Part shown: in pieces, positions 24,494 to 32,440 of the stretch
Layout of the letters: every line of letters starts with the position of its first letter
Numbering within the stretch: position 1 is the first letter of the stretch
DNA from: a virus
Direction: 5' to 3' (one strand)
DNA length: 64,000 nt
IMG/VR virus record: IMGVR_UViG_3300020419_001178
Span: 1 to 64,000 of that record
Translations under genes and position numbers: made by a program
Notes under the pieces: model-generated
Databases searched by the model: none
What the model saw: only the letters and a program-made list of their open reading frames with translations
What the model was told of the DNA's origin: nothing

Positions 24494-25396
24494 ATGGAAA
24501 AAGCAGAAAAGAAAGTATATTACAGTGAAATATTTCACTCTATACAAGGAGAAGGACATTATACAGGTGTGCCTACTGCTTGGATACGTTTCTTTCTGTG
24601 TAATTTACAATGTAGTGGCTTTGGACAAATAGATCCTACTAATCCAGAAACATATGATCTTCCGTTTTTAGATTACGATGTAAGTCAAGTAAAGAGAGTT
24701 GAAGACTTGCCTGTGTGGGAAAAAGGTTGTGATAGTTCATATACTTGGGCAAAAAAGTATAAACACTTAATGGGGCATGAAGTTCCTAGTACATTAGCAA
24801 ATAGGATTGTAGATATACTAAGAACAGATTCTAATCCAGAAGGTTTGTTTTTACATCCTGTTAGTAAACAAAGACAACATCTATGTTTTACAGGCGGTGA
24901 GCCTTTAATGATAACAGGACAGACAGCAAGTATTGGTATATATGAAGAATTAGAAAAACAAGGTAACTTGCCTAGTTCGATGACTTTTGAAACTAACGGT
25001 ACACAAAAGTTGAGAGATCCTTTTAAAGATTGGGTGAAAAGGATAGATGAAGAAGTGTTCTTTAGTTGTAGTCCTAAGTTATGGACAGTAGCAGGCGAGG
25101 AGGCTAAAAAAGCAATCATACCAGAGGTAGTAGGTGAGTATGCTGAACTATCTAAAGCAGGGCAACTAAAATTTGTCGTTGGTAGTGAACAACAACAATG
25201 GGATGAAATGGAATCTGTTGTAGAACAATTTAAAGCACAAGGTGTTGATTGGCCTATATGGGTAATGCCTGTAGGAGCAAGAGAAGAAGAACAGAGTGCG
25301 ACAGCAGGTGATGTAGCAAAAATGGCATTTCAAAGAGGATATAATGTGGCGGCAAGAGTACATGTTTATCTATTTGGAAACGCAATAGGAACGTAA
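24494..25396 (+). CDS. queE: 7-carboxy-7-deazaguanine synthase (radical SAM)
   Basis: A 300-residue QueE-like radical SAM enzyme, making 7-carboxy-7-deazaguanine from 6-carboxytetrahydropterin. FHSIQGEGHYTGVPTAWIRF is the typical QueE N-terminus; GEP appears in CFTGGEPLMITG and FETNGTQ follows. The cluster cysteines are C36 and C40 (LCNLQCSG) and then C79 (GCDSSYTW), so the usual CxxxCxxC is split as C-x3-C-x38-C, while the residues after the third cysteine match the QueE CDSxxTW motif. Functional partner of FolE, the QueD-like protein and DpdA. QueC, which would make preQ0, is not seen in the window. Confidence 0.85.
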   Translation: MEKAEKKVYYSEIFHSIQGEGHYTGVPTAWIRFFLCNLQCSGFGQIDPTNPETYDLPFLDYDVSQVKRVEDLPVWEKGCDSSYTWAKKYKHLMGHEVPSTLANRIVDILRTDSNPEGLFLHPVSKQRQHLCFTGGEPLMITGQTASIGIYEELEKQGNLPSSMTFETNGTQKLRDPFKDWVKRIDEEVFFSCSPKLWTVAGEEAKKAIIPEVVGEYAELSKAGQLKFVVGSEQQQWDEMESVVEQFKAQGVDWPIWVMPVGAREEEQSATAGDVAKMAFQRGYNVAARVHVYLFGNAIGT

Positions 25397-25406
25397 AGGA
25401 GGTGAT

Positions 25407-25796
25407 ATGAAAGATATCATTAATAAGATAAAAGGTCTTGGTAAAAAGAAAGAGGAAGTTAAAAAACCTCTCAGTGCTGAAGAAGAAAGAAGAGCAGTAC
25501 TAGCCAAAGAAAAAGAAGCGGCATCTAAGGATGGTAAACCTTGGGTTGGTGTTTTAGATACAAAAGTAAATCCAGATAATATTAAGAATGGATTTTTTGA
25601 ACTTGATTGGAACAATGAATTCATAGAACAGTTACTTGATGCTGGATATACTGGTGAATCAAATGAACAAATTGTTGATGCTTGGTTTAAAACTATAGCT
25701 AGACAAGTTCTTGAAGAAGGTGGAGAAGATCCCGAAAGAGGTTCAGGATTTATAGATACTACCAAAATTGATGAAGAAAAAACAAAAGTTTCTTGA
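25407..25796 (+). CDS. Conserved hypothetical protein of T4-like phages
   Basis: A 129-residue charged protein behind AAAGGAGGTGAT, a near-perfect ribosome binding site. The basic N-terminus is followed by GFFELDWNNEFIEQLLDAGY and DAWFKTIARQVLEEGG, a block I recall from marine T4-like phages without function. Its end overlaps the promoter of the nuclease gene. Confidence 0.7.
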   Translation: MKDIINKIKGLGKKKEEVKKPLSAEEERRAVLAKEKEAASKDGKPWVGVLDTKVNPDNIKNGFFELDWNNEFIEQLLDAGYTGESNEQIVDAWFKTIARQVLEEGGEDPERGSGFIDTTKIDEEKTKVS

Positions 25797-25821
25797 CAAA
25801 TTAACTTTTAGAAAGTATAGT
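25793..25821 (+). promoter_or_regulatory. Sigma-70 promoter giving a predicted leaderless mRNA
   Basis: TTGACA 25793-25798 and TATAGT 25816-25821, 17-bp spacer. The predicted start, seven bases after the -10 box, is 25828, exactly the A of the ATG of the downstream nuclease. Confidence 0.75.
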
Positions 25822-25827
25822 AATACT

Positions 25828-26814
25828 ATGACTTATATACTTGTAGATACAGCGAATACATTTTTCCGTGCTAGACATGTGATCCGAGGAGACTTAGAAA
25901 CAAAGATTGGCATGGCATTACATATCACATTAGGCGGCATAAGAAAGGCATATCAAGACTTTGATGGTGCTCATGTTGTCTTTTGTTTAGAAGGACGTAG
26001 TTGGCGTAAAGATTATTACGAGCCTTATAAAAGAAACAGAAGTGATGCTCGTGCGGCACAGACAGAAAGAGAACAAGAAGAAGATAAAGTATTCTGGGAA
26101 ATATTTGATGAATTTAATAAATTTGTACATAACAAAACAAATTGTTCTGTTTTACACAATCCGCAATTAGAGGCAGATGATCTTATTGCTGGTTGGGTTC
26201 AAGCACACCCTAACGATAATCATGTTATTATTTCTACTGATGGGGACTTTGCTCAATTGATAGCTAGTAATGTAAGCCAATATAACGGAGTATCTAATAC
26301 TATTATTACACACGAAGGATACTTTGATGACAAGAAAAGATTGCCTGTTATTGATAAGAAGACAGGCAAAGAAAAGCCTGCTCCTGATCCGGAATGGTTA
26401 TTGTTTGAAAAGTGTATGAGAGGTGATACAAGTGATAACGTGTTCAGTGCTTACCCTGGCGTAAGAACAAAAGGTACTAAAAACAAAGTAGGACTTATGG
26501 AAGCCTACGCAGATAGGAAAAGCAAAGGCTTTAATTGGAATAACTTAATGTTACAACGTTGGATGGATCATAAAGGCGATGAACATAGAGTACTTGATGA
26601 TTACAATAGAAACGTTGTGTTATGTGACTTATCAGCACAACCTGGTAATATTAGATCAATTATAAATGATGTTGTTGAAGATGCTATAGAAAAACCTAAG
26701 AGCATATCACAGGTAGGATTACATCTTATGAAGTTTTGTGCTAAACATGATTTACAAAAGATAGCAGATAACGTTCAACAATATGCTGAACCACTACAGG
26801 CAAAATATTCATAA
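25828..26814 (+). CDS. rnh: 5'-3' exonuclease / flap endonuclease (RNase H-like)
   Basis: A 328-residue member of the 5'-nuclease family, comparable to T4 RNase H (305). ATG 25828 gives MTYILVDTANTFFRARH with the first metal-binding Asp; an earlier ATG at 25768 lies upstream of the promoter. YYEPYKRNR, PQLEADDLIAGW and ISTDGDFAQLIA give the remaining conserved acids and the basic helix. It would remove RNA primers and flaps during phage replication. No Shine-Dalgarno precedes the ATG. Confidence 0.85.
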   Translation: MTYILVDTANTFFRARHVIRGDLETKIGMALHITLGGIRKAYQDFDGAHVVFCLEGRSWRKDYYEPYKRNRSDARAAQTEREQEEDKVFWEIFDEFNKFVHNKTNCSVLHNPQLEADDLIAGWVQAHPNDNHVIISTDGDFAQLIASNVSQYNGVSNTIITHEGYFDDKKRLPVIDKKTGKEKPAPDPEWLLFEKCMRGDTSDNVFSAYPGVRTKGTKNKVGLMEAYADRKSKGFNWNNLMLQRWMDHKGDEHRVLDDYNRNVVLCDLSAQPGNIRSIINDVVEDAIEKPKSISQVGLHLMKFCAKHDLQKIADNVQQYAEPLQAKYS

Positions 26815-26824
26815 GGAGGTATAA

Positions 26825-27304
26825 ATGACAATAAAAGCAAAACCAATATTAAAAAATAAGTTTTGGATTATTGAAAACAACGGACAAAGAATAGGCACAC
26901 TTTCTAAACAGGAAGATAAAAGATACATGTATAGTTGTGCTACAGGTACTGAATACTTTACTGACACAAAGAGCTTTAATAGTTATATAGGCGGAGTAAG
27001 TTGGGATAAAACAAGTATTTCAGATGCTGGAAGTATTTCAAAAGAAATACATGGATTTTCAACTTCGACTAAACCACATAATGTAGTTTACAATGTACAA
27101 AAGAAACTTCCACTTTTTACAAAGAGTAAAAAGTCAAAAAGTTTATATTGTGCTGGTTACTATGTAATTAAATTTGACAAAGGCTGGGTAAGAAGTTTTT
27201 GTCCTAAGTTAGTAACTCTTGAAACATATGACTATAAGGGTCCTTTCAAGACTGAATTTACTATGAGAGAGGAACTTAAAAATGCAAACAAAAGAAGCAA
27301 TTAA
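26825..27304 (+). CDS. Conserved hypothetical protein
   Basis: A 159-residue basic protein behind AAGGAGG. MTIKAKPILKNKFWIIENNG and the following GTLSKQEDKRYMY suggest a small beta-rich N-terminal domain; the C-terminal half contains AGYYVIKFDKGWVRSFCPK. I recall relatives in marine T4-like phages; no function is assigned. It overlaps the next gene by 23 bases. Confidence 0.65.
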   Translation: MTIKAKPILKNKFWIIENNGQRIGTLSKQEDKRYMYSCATGTEYFTDTKSFNSYIGGVSWDKTSISDAGSISKEIHGFSTSTKPHNVVYNVQKKLPLFTKSKKSKSLYCAGYYVIKFDKGWVRSFCPKLVTLETYDYKGPFKTEFTMREELKNANKRSN

Positions 27305-27527
27305 TACTATTCCTATACAAAAGTTTATTCAACAAGTAAAAATTGCTGATTCAGGTCAGCACAAAGAAATAAAAATGAATATTCAAGAAGCAAAAAATCT
27401 TATGTATTCATTAAGCATTCTAGTTGCTAATAATCAAGGTCGATTAGAACAGTTGATTGTAGATAACAAATCTACAGGAGAAGAGACTGTAACTATAGCA
27501 ATGGATGGTGGTACTAATTGGAAGTAA
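27282..27527 (+). CDS. Small hypothetical protein
   Basis: An 81-residue helical protein (NIQEAKNLMYSLSILVANNQ) ending in TIAMDGGTNWK. ATG 27282 lies inside the upstream gene behind GAGAGGAAC. No motif recognised. Confidence 0.55.
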   Translation: MQTKEAINTIPIQKFIQQVKIADSGQHKEIKMNIQEAKNLMYSLSILVANNQGRLEQLIVDNKSTGEETVTIAMDGGTNWK

Positions 27528-27550
27528 ACCGATAGTATAACCTAAAAAGA

Positions 27551-27558
27551 GATAAATA
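27551..27558 (+). promoter_or_regulatory. T4-type late promoter box GATAAATA
   Basis: GATAAATA, with a predicted start near 27564 and a 24-base leader containing AAGGATA before ATG 27588. Confidence 0.55.
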
Positions 27559-27587
27559 TATACGTATATAATTTTAAGGATACGTAT

Positions 27588-27878
27588 ATGAGTAGACCAA
27601 AACCAACAGTAATATTAGAGAACATTGATAAGAATAATTATAAATGTGAACAAATATTAAAGGCTGATGCGATATGGGCCGTCTTTTTTAAAAAGGCACC
27701 ATTCAACCTAAAAACCTCTAATGCTTTAACAAATTATCCTGGACCCAAATATAAAAAGGTGTCCTTCTCCAATCCAGGACATGCTCATAATCTAGCTAAA
27801 AAGCTGAATGAGATGTTCAAATGTGAAGATTTTTCCGTTTATAAATTAACTGACGGAGAAGTGGTTACGGATGAATGA
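27588..27878 (+). CDS. Conserved hypothetical protein
   Basis: A 96-residue protein, MSRPKPTVILENIDKNNYKC, with the block GPKYKKVSFSNPGHAHNLAK. It follows a late box, although flanking units use sigma-70 promoters. Related sequences occur, as I recall, in cyanophages; function unknown. It overlaps the next gene by four bases. Confidence 0.7.
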   Translation: MSRPKPTVILENIDKNNYKCEQILKADAIWAVFFKKAPFNLKTSNALTNYPGPKYKKVSFSNPGHAHNLAKKLNEMFKCEDFSVYKLTDGEVVTDE

Positions 27879-28258
27879 ACTGGAAAGAAACATACACTAA
27901 GATCTTCCTAAAACAGGCTGATATTGCTATTAGTGAAACTTCGCTAAAACAATACATGCCTACTTGGTGGCAAAATACTAGAGGAAAAGAGACTGGCGGA
28001 TTACGACTTACCGACGACGGTTTTGATTTTTTGGTTGAAAAAATAGATCTACAAATGTATGAAATTCCTTTTCCAAAAGATTTCACAATGACAACACAAA
28101 CTGTGATATTCTTGGATCAATTTATTAATTGTCCTTATTATCTTTCCCCAAGAAGTATATTTGTAACGGACGAAAAGAAGTCTATGGAACTACATCTTTT
28201 CTCCGGAGACCTCCGAAAATATGGATTAGTAAAAGCAATTCAACGCCAAAAAAAATAA
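27875..28258 (+). CDS. Conserved hypothetical protein
   Basis: A 127-residue protein, MNWKETYTKIFLKQADIAIS, with the blocks GGLRLTDDGFDFLVEKIDL and KSMELHLFSGDLRKYGLVKA. Its small size and place behind a late promoter recall T4 late-transcription accessory genes, but no motif proves this. Uncharacterised phage core-like protein. Confidence 0.7.
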   Translation: MNWKETYTKIFLKQADIAISETSLKQYMPTWWQNTRGKETGGLRLTDDGFDFLVEKIDLQMYEIPFPKDFTMTTQTVIFLDQFINCPYYLSPRSIFVTDEKKSMELHLFSGDLRKYGLVKAIQRQKK

Positions 28259-28277
28259 TATTTTGGTAAAAAAGAGG

Positions 28278-28305
28278 TTGACTTTTATTTGTTCTGTGCT
28301 ATAAT
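28278..28305 (+). promoter_or_regulatory. Sigma-70 promoter
   Basis: TTGACT 28278-28283 and TATAAT 28300-28305 with a 16-bp spacer. The predicted start near 28312 leaves a 40-base leader with AAAGGAG before ATG 28352. Confidence 0.75.
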
Positions 28306-28351
28306 GTATACATAGTTAGAAATTAGGCACTGACAAATAAAGGAGTACAAT

Positions 28352-29440
28352 ATGGACAATATAGCATTAAGAACAGTATCACCCAACGGAGCAAAAAGAA
28401 GTATCCGTAGGGCATTCAAAAAGAAAAGACCACTTTTTATTTGGGGACCTCCAGGCATTGGTAAGTCTGAAGTAGTTCATCAAATAGGTGACGAATATAA
28501 AAAAGCATTAGTAATTGATATAAGACTTTCATTATGGGAACCTACAGACATCAAAGGTATTCCTTATTTTGATAGCAATGCCGGTACAATGGTATGGGCA
28601 CCACCTTCAGAACTTCCTGATGCGGAAACCGCTAAGAAGTATGAAATAGTCATTTTATTTATGGACGAAATGAACTCTGCTCCTCCGGCTGTACAGGCGG
28701 CGGCTTATCAGCTTATTCTTAACAGACGTGTAGGCACTTATCATTTGCCAGAGAACGTTGTTATTGTAGCGGCTGGTAACAGAGATGCTGACAAAGGTGT
28801 TACTTATAGAATGCCTGCTCCGTTGGCAAACAGGTTCATTCACTTAGAAATGAAAGTAGACTTTGATGATTGGTTTCAGTGGGCGGCTGAGCATAAACTT
28901 CATCAAGACGTCGTAGGTTATTTAAATTTTAGCAAGAAGGACTTGTATGACTTTGATCCAAAAAGCCCAAGTCGTTCATTTGCTACACCGCGTTCTTGGT
29001 CATTTGTTTCCGAGCTTATCGAAGACGATGATGATGAGAATACCACTACCGATTTGGTAAGTGGTGCCGTAGGCGAAGGACTTGCCGTTAAGTTCATGGC
29101 GCATCGTAAGGTTGCTTCAAAACTTCCTAAACCCACTGACATCCTAGATGGCAAGGTTAAGGATTTAGAGACTAAAGAAATCAGTGCCATGTATTCCTTG
29201 ACAGTCTCTTTATGCTATGAACTGAAAGAAGCCTGTGATAAAAAGGATAAAAAGTTTGATACGAAAGTTAATAACTTCCTTAGATTCGCAATGGACAACT
29301 TTGATACAGAATTGGTTGTTATGGGTATAAAGTTAGCCCTCACACAATACTCACTTCCAATAGACCCAGATGAGGTCGACTGTTTCGATGAATTCCATAA
29401 CAGGTTTGGTAAGTACGTAACTGCGGCTCAAAGTGCTTAA
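28352..29440 (+). CDS. MoxR-type AAA+ ATPase
   Basis: A 362-residue AAA+ ATPase. Walker A is IWGPPGIGKSE (P-loop at residues 32-39), Walker B is VILFMDEMNSAPPAVQAAAY, sensor I lies near VIVAAGNRDAD and an arginine-finger region follows at PLANRFIHLEM. This is the MoxR/RavA pattern, whose members remodel or activate targets together with a VWA-domain partner. Exactly such a partner is the next gene. It has its own early promoter and a terminator after the stop. Confidence 0.85.
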   Translation: MDNIALRTVSPNGAKRSIRRAFKKKRPLFIWGPPGIGKSEVVHQIGDEYKKALVIDIRLSLWEPTDIKGIPYFDSNAGTMVWAPPSELPDAETAKKYEIVILFMDEMNSAPPAVQAAAYQLILNRRVGTYHLPENVVIVAAGNRDADKGVTYRMPAPLANRFIHLEMKVDFDDWFQWAAEHKLHQDVVGYLNFSKKDLYDFDPKSPSRSFATPRSWSFVSELIEDDDDENTTTDLVSGAVGEGLAVKFMAHRKVASKLPKPTDILDGKVKDLETKEISAMYSLTVSLCYELKEACDKKDKKFDTKVNNFLRFAMDNFDTELVVMGIKLALTQYSLPIDPDEVDCFDEFHNRFGKYVTAAQSA

Positions 29441-29454
29441 TAGCACTAGGAGTT

Positions 29455-29486
29455 TGGGCGTCTCCTTTAAAAAACGCCCATTTTTT
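29455..29486 (+). terminator. Rho-independent terminator
   Basis: TGGGCGT (29455-29461) pairs with ACGCCCA (29474-29480) over a 12-base loop and is followed by six T. It separates the MoxR gene from the promoter of the VWA gene. Confidence 0.85.
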
Positions 29487-29489
29487 CAC

Positions 29490-29518
29490 TTGACAAATGA
29501 TGAAAAATGTTGTATATT
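29490..29518 (+). promoter_or_regulatory. Sigma-70 promoter
   Basis: TTGACA 29490-29495, TATATT 29513-29518, 17-bp spacer. Predicted start near 29525, with CGGAGAGG in the leader before ATG 29550. Confidence 0.85.
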
Positions 29519-29549
29519 AAATATATAATAAGGCAATACGGAGAGGCAC

Positions 29550-30818
29550 ATGACTATAGATACTAAAGGATTTGAACCAAAAGAGCTTACAGTAGATGAG
29601 CTTAAAGCAATGAGAGAAGACGTTGCTGATAGAATAATTGTAGCAAGAGTAGGATTACTACTTAGACACCCATTCTTTGGTAACATGGCTACAAGACTTA
29701 TTGTTAAAAACTGTGATGACTGGTGTCCTACTGCCGCAACAGACGGTAAACATTTATTTTATAATACACAATTCTTTAATGCTTTATCTAATAAAGAGAT
29801 AGAGTTTGTTATAGCACATGAGATACTTCATTGTGTTTTTGACCATATTATTAGACGTGAAGAAAGAGATCCAGAAATTTATAATATCGCTTGTGACTAT
29901 ATTGTAAATAATACATTGGTAAGAGATAAAATTGGTGATCCAGTAAAAATGATTCCTATTTTTCAAGACTGGAAATATGATGGTTGGCAATCAGAAGCAG
30001 TATATGATGACATATACGAGAAGGCTAAAGAGAACGGTAAGCAATTCTTAAAACAATTAGGCGAACTTTTAGACGAGCATATTGACTGGGAGAAAAAACC
30101 AGGGCAAAGTAAAAAAGGTAATGGTTCTAAAAACGGACAACGTCCGCATTATACAAAAGATGAAATGAAAAAAATTAGAGATCAAATAAAAGAAAACATG
30201 ATCTCTGCGGCACAATCCGCTGGTGCTGGTAATGTTCCTGCTGAAATAGAAAGAATGATAAAGGAACTTACTGAACCTAAAATGAATTGGAAAGAAATAC
30301 TAAGACAACAAATTCAGGCAACTGTAAGAAATGATTATACATTTAGTAGACCTAGTAGAAAAGGTTGGCATAGTGGTGTTGTTTTACCAGGTATGAATTT
30401 TGATCAACAGATAGATTGTGCTATTGGCTTTGATATGTCAGGTTCTATTGGAGACGATCAAGCTAAATTATTCCTATCTGAAGTAAAAGGTATAATGGAT
30501 GAATTTAAAGAATACAATTTAAAACTATGGTGTTTTGATACTAATGTATATGCTGAAAAAGATTATTCTAGTTCAGATGGAGAAGACTTTTCTAAGTATC
30601 AACCAGTAGGAGGTGGCGGTACTGACTTTATGGTTAATTGGGAATATATGAAAGAACACGATATACAACCTAAGAAGTTTATTATGTTTACAGACGGTTA
30701 TCCATTTGGTAGTTGGGGTGATGAAGATTATTGTGATACTGTATTTGTTATACATGGACATCACGATAGAAACTTTGTAGCACCGTTTGGAATAACTGCT
30801 CATTACGAGGATGCCTAA
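29550..30818 (+). CDS. VWA-domain protein with metallopeptidase-like domain
   Basis: A 422-residue protein of the DUF2201 type. The N-terminal domain has FVIAHEILHCVFDH (H90, E91, H94), a zincin HExxH motif. The C-terminal VWA domain has AIGFDMSGSIGDDQ (MIDAS DxSxS, D295) and GGGGTDFMV with the MIDAS threonine. Such proteins pair with MoxR ATPases, and the ATPase is the gene upstream, although a terminator and a second promoter separate them. Whether it cleaves or only binds a target is unknown. Confidence 0.8.
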   Translation: MTIDTKGFEPKELTVDELKAMREDVADRIIVARVGLLLRHPFFGNMATRLIVKNCDDWCPTAATDGKHLFYNTQFFNALSNKEIEFVIAHEILHCVFDHIIRREERDPEIYNIACDYIVNNTLVRDKIGDPVKMIPIFQDWKYDGWQSEAVYDDIYEKAKENGKQFLKQLGELLDEHIDWEKKPGQSKKGNGSKNGQRPHYTKDEMKKIRDQIKENMISAAQSAGAGNVPAEIERMIKELTEPKMNWKEILRQQIQATVRNDYTFSRPSRKGWHSGVVLPGMNFDQQIDCAIGFDMSGSIGDDQAKLFLSEVKGIMDEFKEYNLKLWCFDTNVYAEKDYSSSDGEDFSKYQPVGGGGTDFMVNWEYMKEHDIQPKKFIMFTDGYPFGSWGDEDYCDTVFVIHGHHDRNFVAPFGITAHYEDA

Positions 30819-30824
30819 TAATAT

Positions 30825-31106
30825 ATGAAACTAAAGCATAAATTATCCCCTCAAGACTATTTTAGGTTTAGAAGATTAAAACATCAGCCTCCCCATTTGG
30901 CTATAATAGATTTACCTGTGAAATATAATATCCAAAATGCTATTGAAAATTGGATAGACAGCAACTTAAAGAACAGGTATTTTATTGGAAAATCTATAGG
31001 ATTAACCAAGGATAATAATGTGGATCAAGTACTAAGAGTAGGATTTGAAGATCCAAAAGAGCTGTCATTTTTCGTTTTAGCTTGTCCACTTTTGAAGTAC
31101 AAGTAA
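30825..31106 (+). CDS. Small basic hypothetical protein
   Basis: A 93-residue protein, MKLKHKLSPQDYFRFRRLKH, mixed alpha/beta, ending PLLKYK. It starts seven bases after the VWA gene without an obvious ribosome binding site. No motif recognised. Confidence 0.55.
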   Translation: MKLKHKLSPQDYFRFRRLKHQPPHLAIIDLPVKYNIQNAIENWIDSNLKNRYFIGKSIGLTKDNNVDQVLRVGFEDPKELSFFVLACPLLKYK

Positions 31107-31146
31107 ATACTGAGCAGATAATTACTATATAGAAGGAGTATAAAAT

Positions 31147-31440
31147 ATGTCTGAAAACACAACTGTACCAGGTACAAACCCCGCAGAAGCACCTGCTGGA
31201 GCACCAGCTCAAGGCACACCGCCAACTGGAGCCCCTGTAGAACTAACTGTACAAGATCTTGGAGTAATTAAATCCATTATCGATGTTGCTTCACAGAGGG
31301 GTGCTTTTAGAGCAAATGAAATGGAAGCCGTTGGCAAAACTTTTAACAAACTTGACTCATTCCTTTCAACTGTTCAAAAGGCAGAAGAAGAAGCAAAAAA
31401 AGCCAACGAAGGAAAAGAAGAGTCTAAAGGAGACAAATAA
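31147..31440 (+). CDS. Small conserved protein with Pro/Ala-rich N-terminus
   Basis: A 97-residue protein behind AAGGAG. The first 35 residues are a flexible Pro/Ala/Gly linker, then LTVQDLGVIKSIIDVASQRG and a helical FNKLDSFLSTV, with a Lys/Glu tail. I recall this gene next to the following one in cyanophages. Function unknown. Confidence 0.65.
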   Translation: MSENTTVPGTNPAEAPAGAPAQGTPPTGAPVELTVQDLGVIKSIIDVASQRGAFRANEMEAVGKTFNKLDSFLSTVQKAEEEAKKANEGKEESKGDK

Positions 31441-32096
31441 TGGCTGATATAAAACACGTAGGTAGACTTAAAGCCAACCAGAGAAAGGTTGTTGTCGCTT
31501 ACAAAGTCATCCCAAATGAAGATCCAGCAGTAAGTGCATTAGTGATTGATACGGCAACATTAGAAGATGCTGATCACGATGCTTTAATTAATACTGTCCA
31601 AGGTAACGCAGGCCAATCGGCATTTGAATTTGCTGAAGTAATGGCAAGAAGCACATTACCAGATGGTTCGAACATGTTAGCTAGATTCCATGCTACTGGA
31701 AAATTAGTTAAGGTTCCGCACACTTCAATTGAAATGATGCCTAATCCAAACGCAACTGTAGGATTAGATGAACTGGTTAAAATTATTGCTGAACAAAGAG
31801 GCACAACTGTAGCAGGTTTGGCTATGAAAAATCCAAACGAATTGCCAGAAGGCACAACTATTACAGAAGCTGGTTCAGTAAACGAGATGCCAAAGGCATC
31901 AAACGTACTAGCAGAATCACAGGCGGCAAATATTCAAGCCCCGAACAACGCGGCATTGACAGATGAGCAATTGGCGGCAAGCTATAGATCTCAAGCTGAT
32001 AGACTTTATAAAGAAGCAAAAAGTCTAAGAGAACAAGCTGAAGAGCTAGTTCCTACTACTAAGAAAAGCAAAGCCAGTGTCAAAGCGGCTTCCTGA
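31440..32096 (+). CDS. Conserved phage protein
   Basis: A 218-residue protein (TAATG coupled). MADIKHVGRLKANQRKVVVA, then ALVIDTATLEDADHDALINT, and a C-terminal Ala/Glu/Lys helix. It resembles, from memory, a conserved cyanophage protein of unknown function. Several Ala-Ala pairs are spelled GCGGCA. Confidence 0.7.
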   Translation: MADIKHVGRLKANQRKVVVAYKVIPNEDPAVSALVIDTATLEDADHDALINTVQGNAGQSAFEFAEVMARSTLPDGSNMLARFHATGKLVKVPHTSIEMMPNPNATVGLDELVKIIAEQRGTTVAGLAMKNPNELPEGTTITEAGSVNEMPKASNVLAESQAANIQAPNNAALTDEQLAASYRSQADRLYKEAKSLREQAEELVPTTKKSKASVKAAS

Positions 32097-32394
32097 TGAT
32101 GTAATTAAGCATTGGCCAGACGTTTTCAAAGATATTGATATACATACTATCCCCATAAACTATCTTAGTTCTATAAAGGTAGAATTTAAAAAAGGTAGAG
32201 TGTGGGAGATAGATTGTAACGCAAAAAGAGAAACCGGTGCTGATCTAGACAAAAGCATATCAGATTTATTCAAAGAGTACGGAGAAGATATATTACACGT
32301 TGATTTTAGGCTTAACACGCCTAAACTTAAGAGAGATATAGAAAAACGTACTAGAGCATTCTTAAAAAACCCCAGAAAAAAGAGAACACGATAA
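32077..32394 (+). CDS. Small conserved basic protein
   Basis: A 105-residue protein starting at GTG 32077 inside the previous gene. MSKRLPDDVIKHWPDVFKDI, then VEFKKGRVWEIDCNAK, ending in a basic tail (KNPRKKRTR). I recall homologues in T4-like cyanophages. No function known. Confidence 0.65.
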   Translation: MSKRLPDDVIKHWPDVFKDIDIHTIPINYLSSIKVEFKKGRVWEIDCNAKRETGADLDKSISDLFKEYGEDILHVDFRLNTPKLKRDIEKRTRAFLKNPRKKRTR

Positions 32395-32405
32395 TTGATT
32401 AATGT

Positions 32406-32413
32406 GATAAATA
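32406..32413 (+). promoter_or_regulatory. T4-type late promoter box GATAAATA
   Basis: GATAAATA, predicted start near 32419, with TAGGAG in the leader before ATG 32441 of the tail-fibre-like gene. Confidence 0.65.
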
Positions 32414-32440
32414 TATACAACAACGAATTAGGAGTATTAG

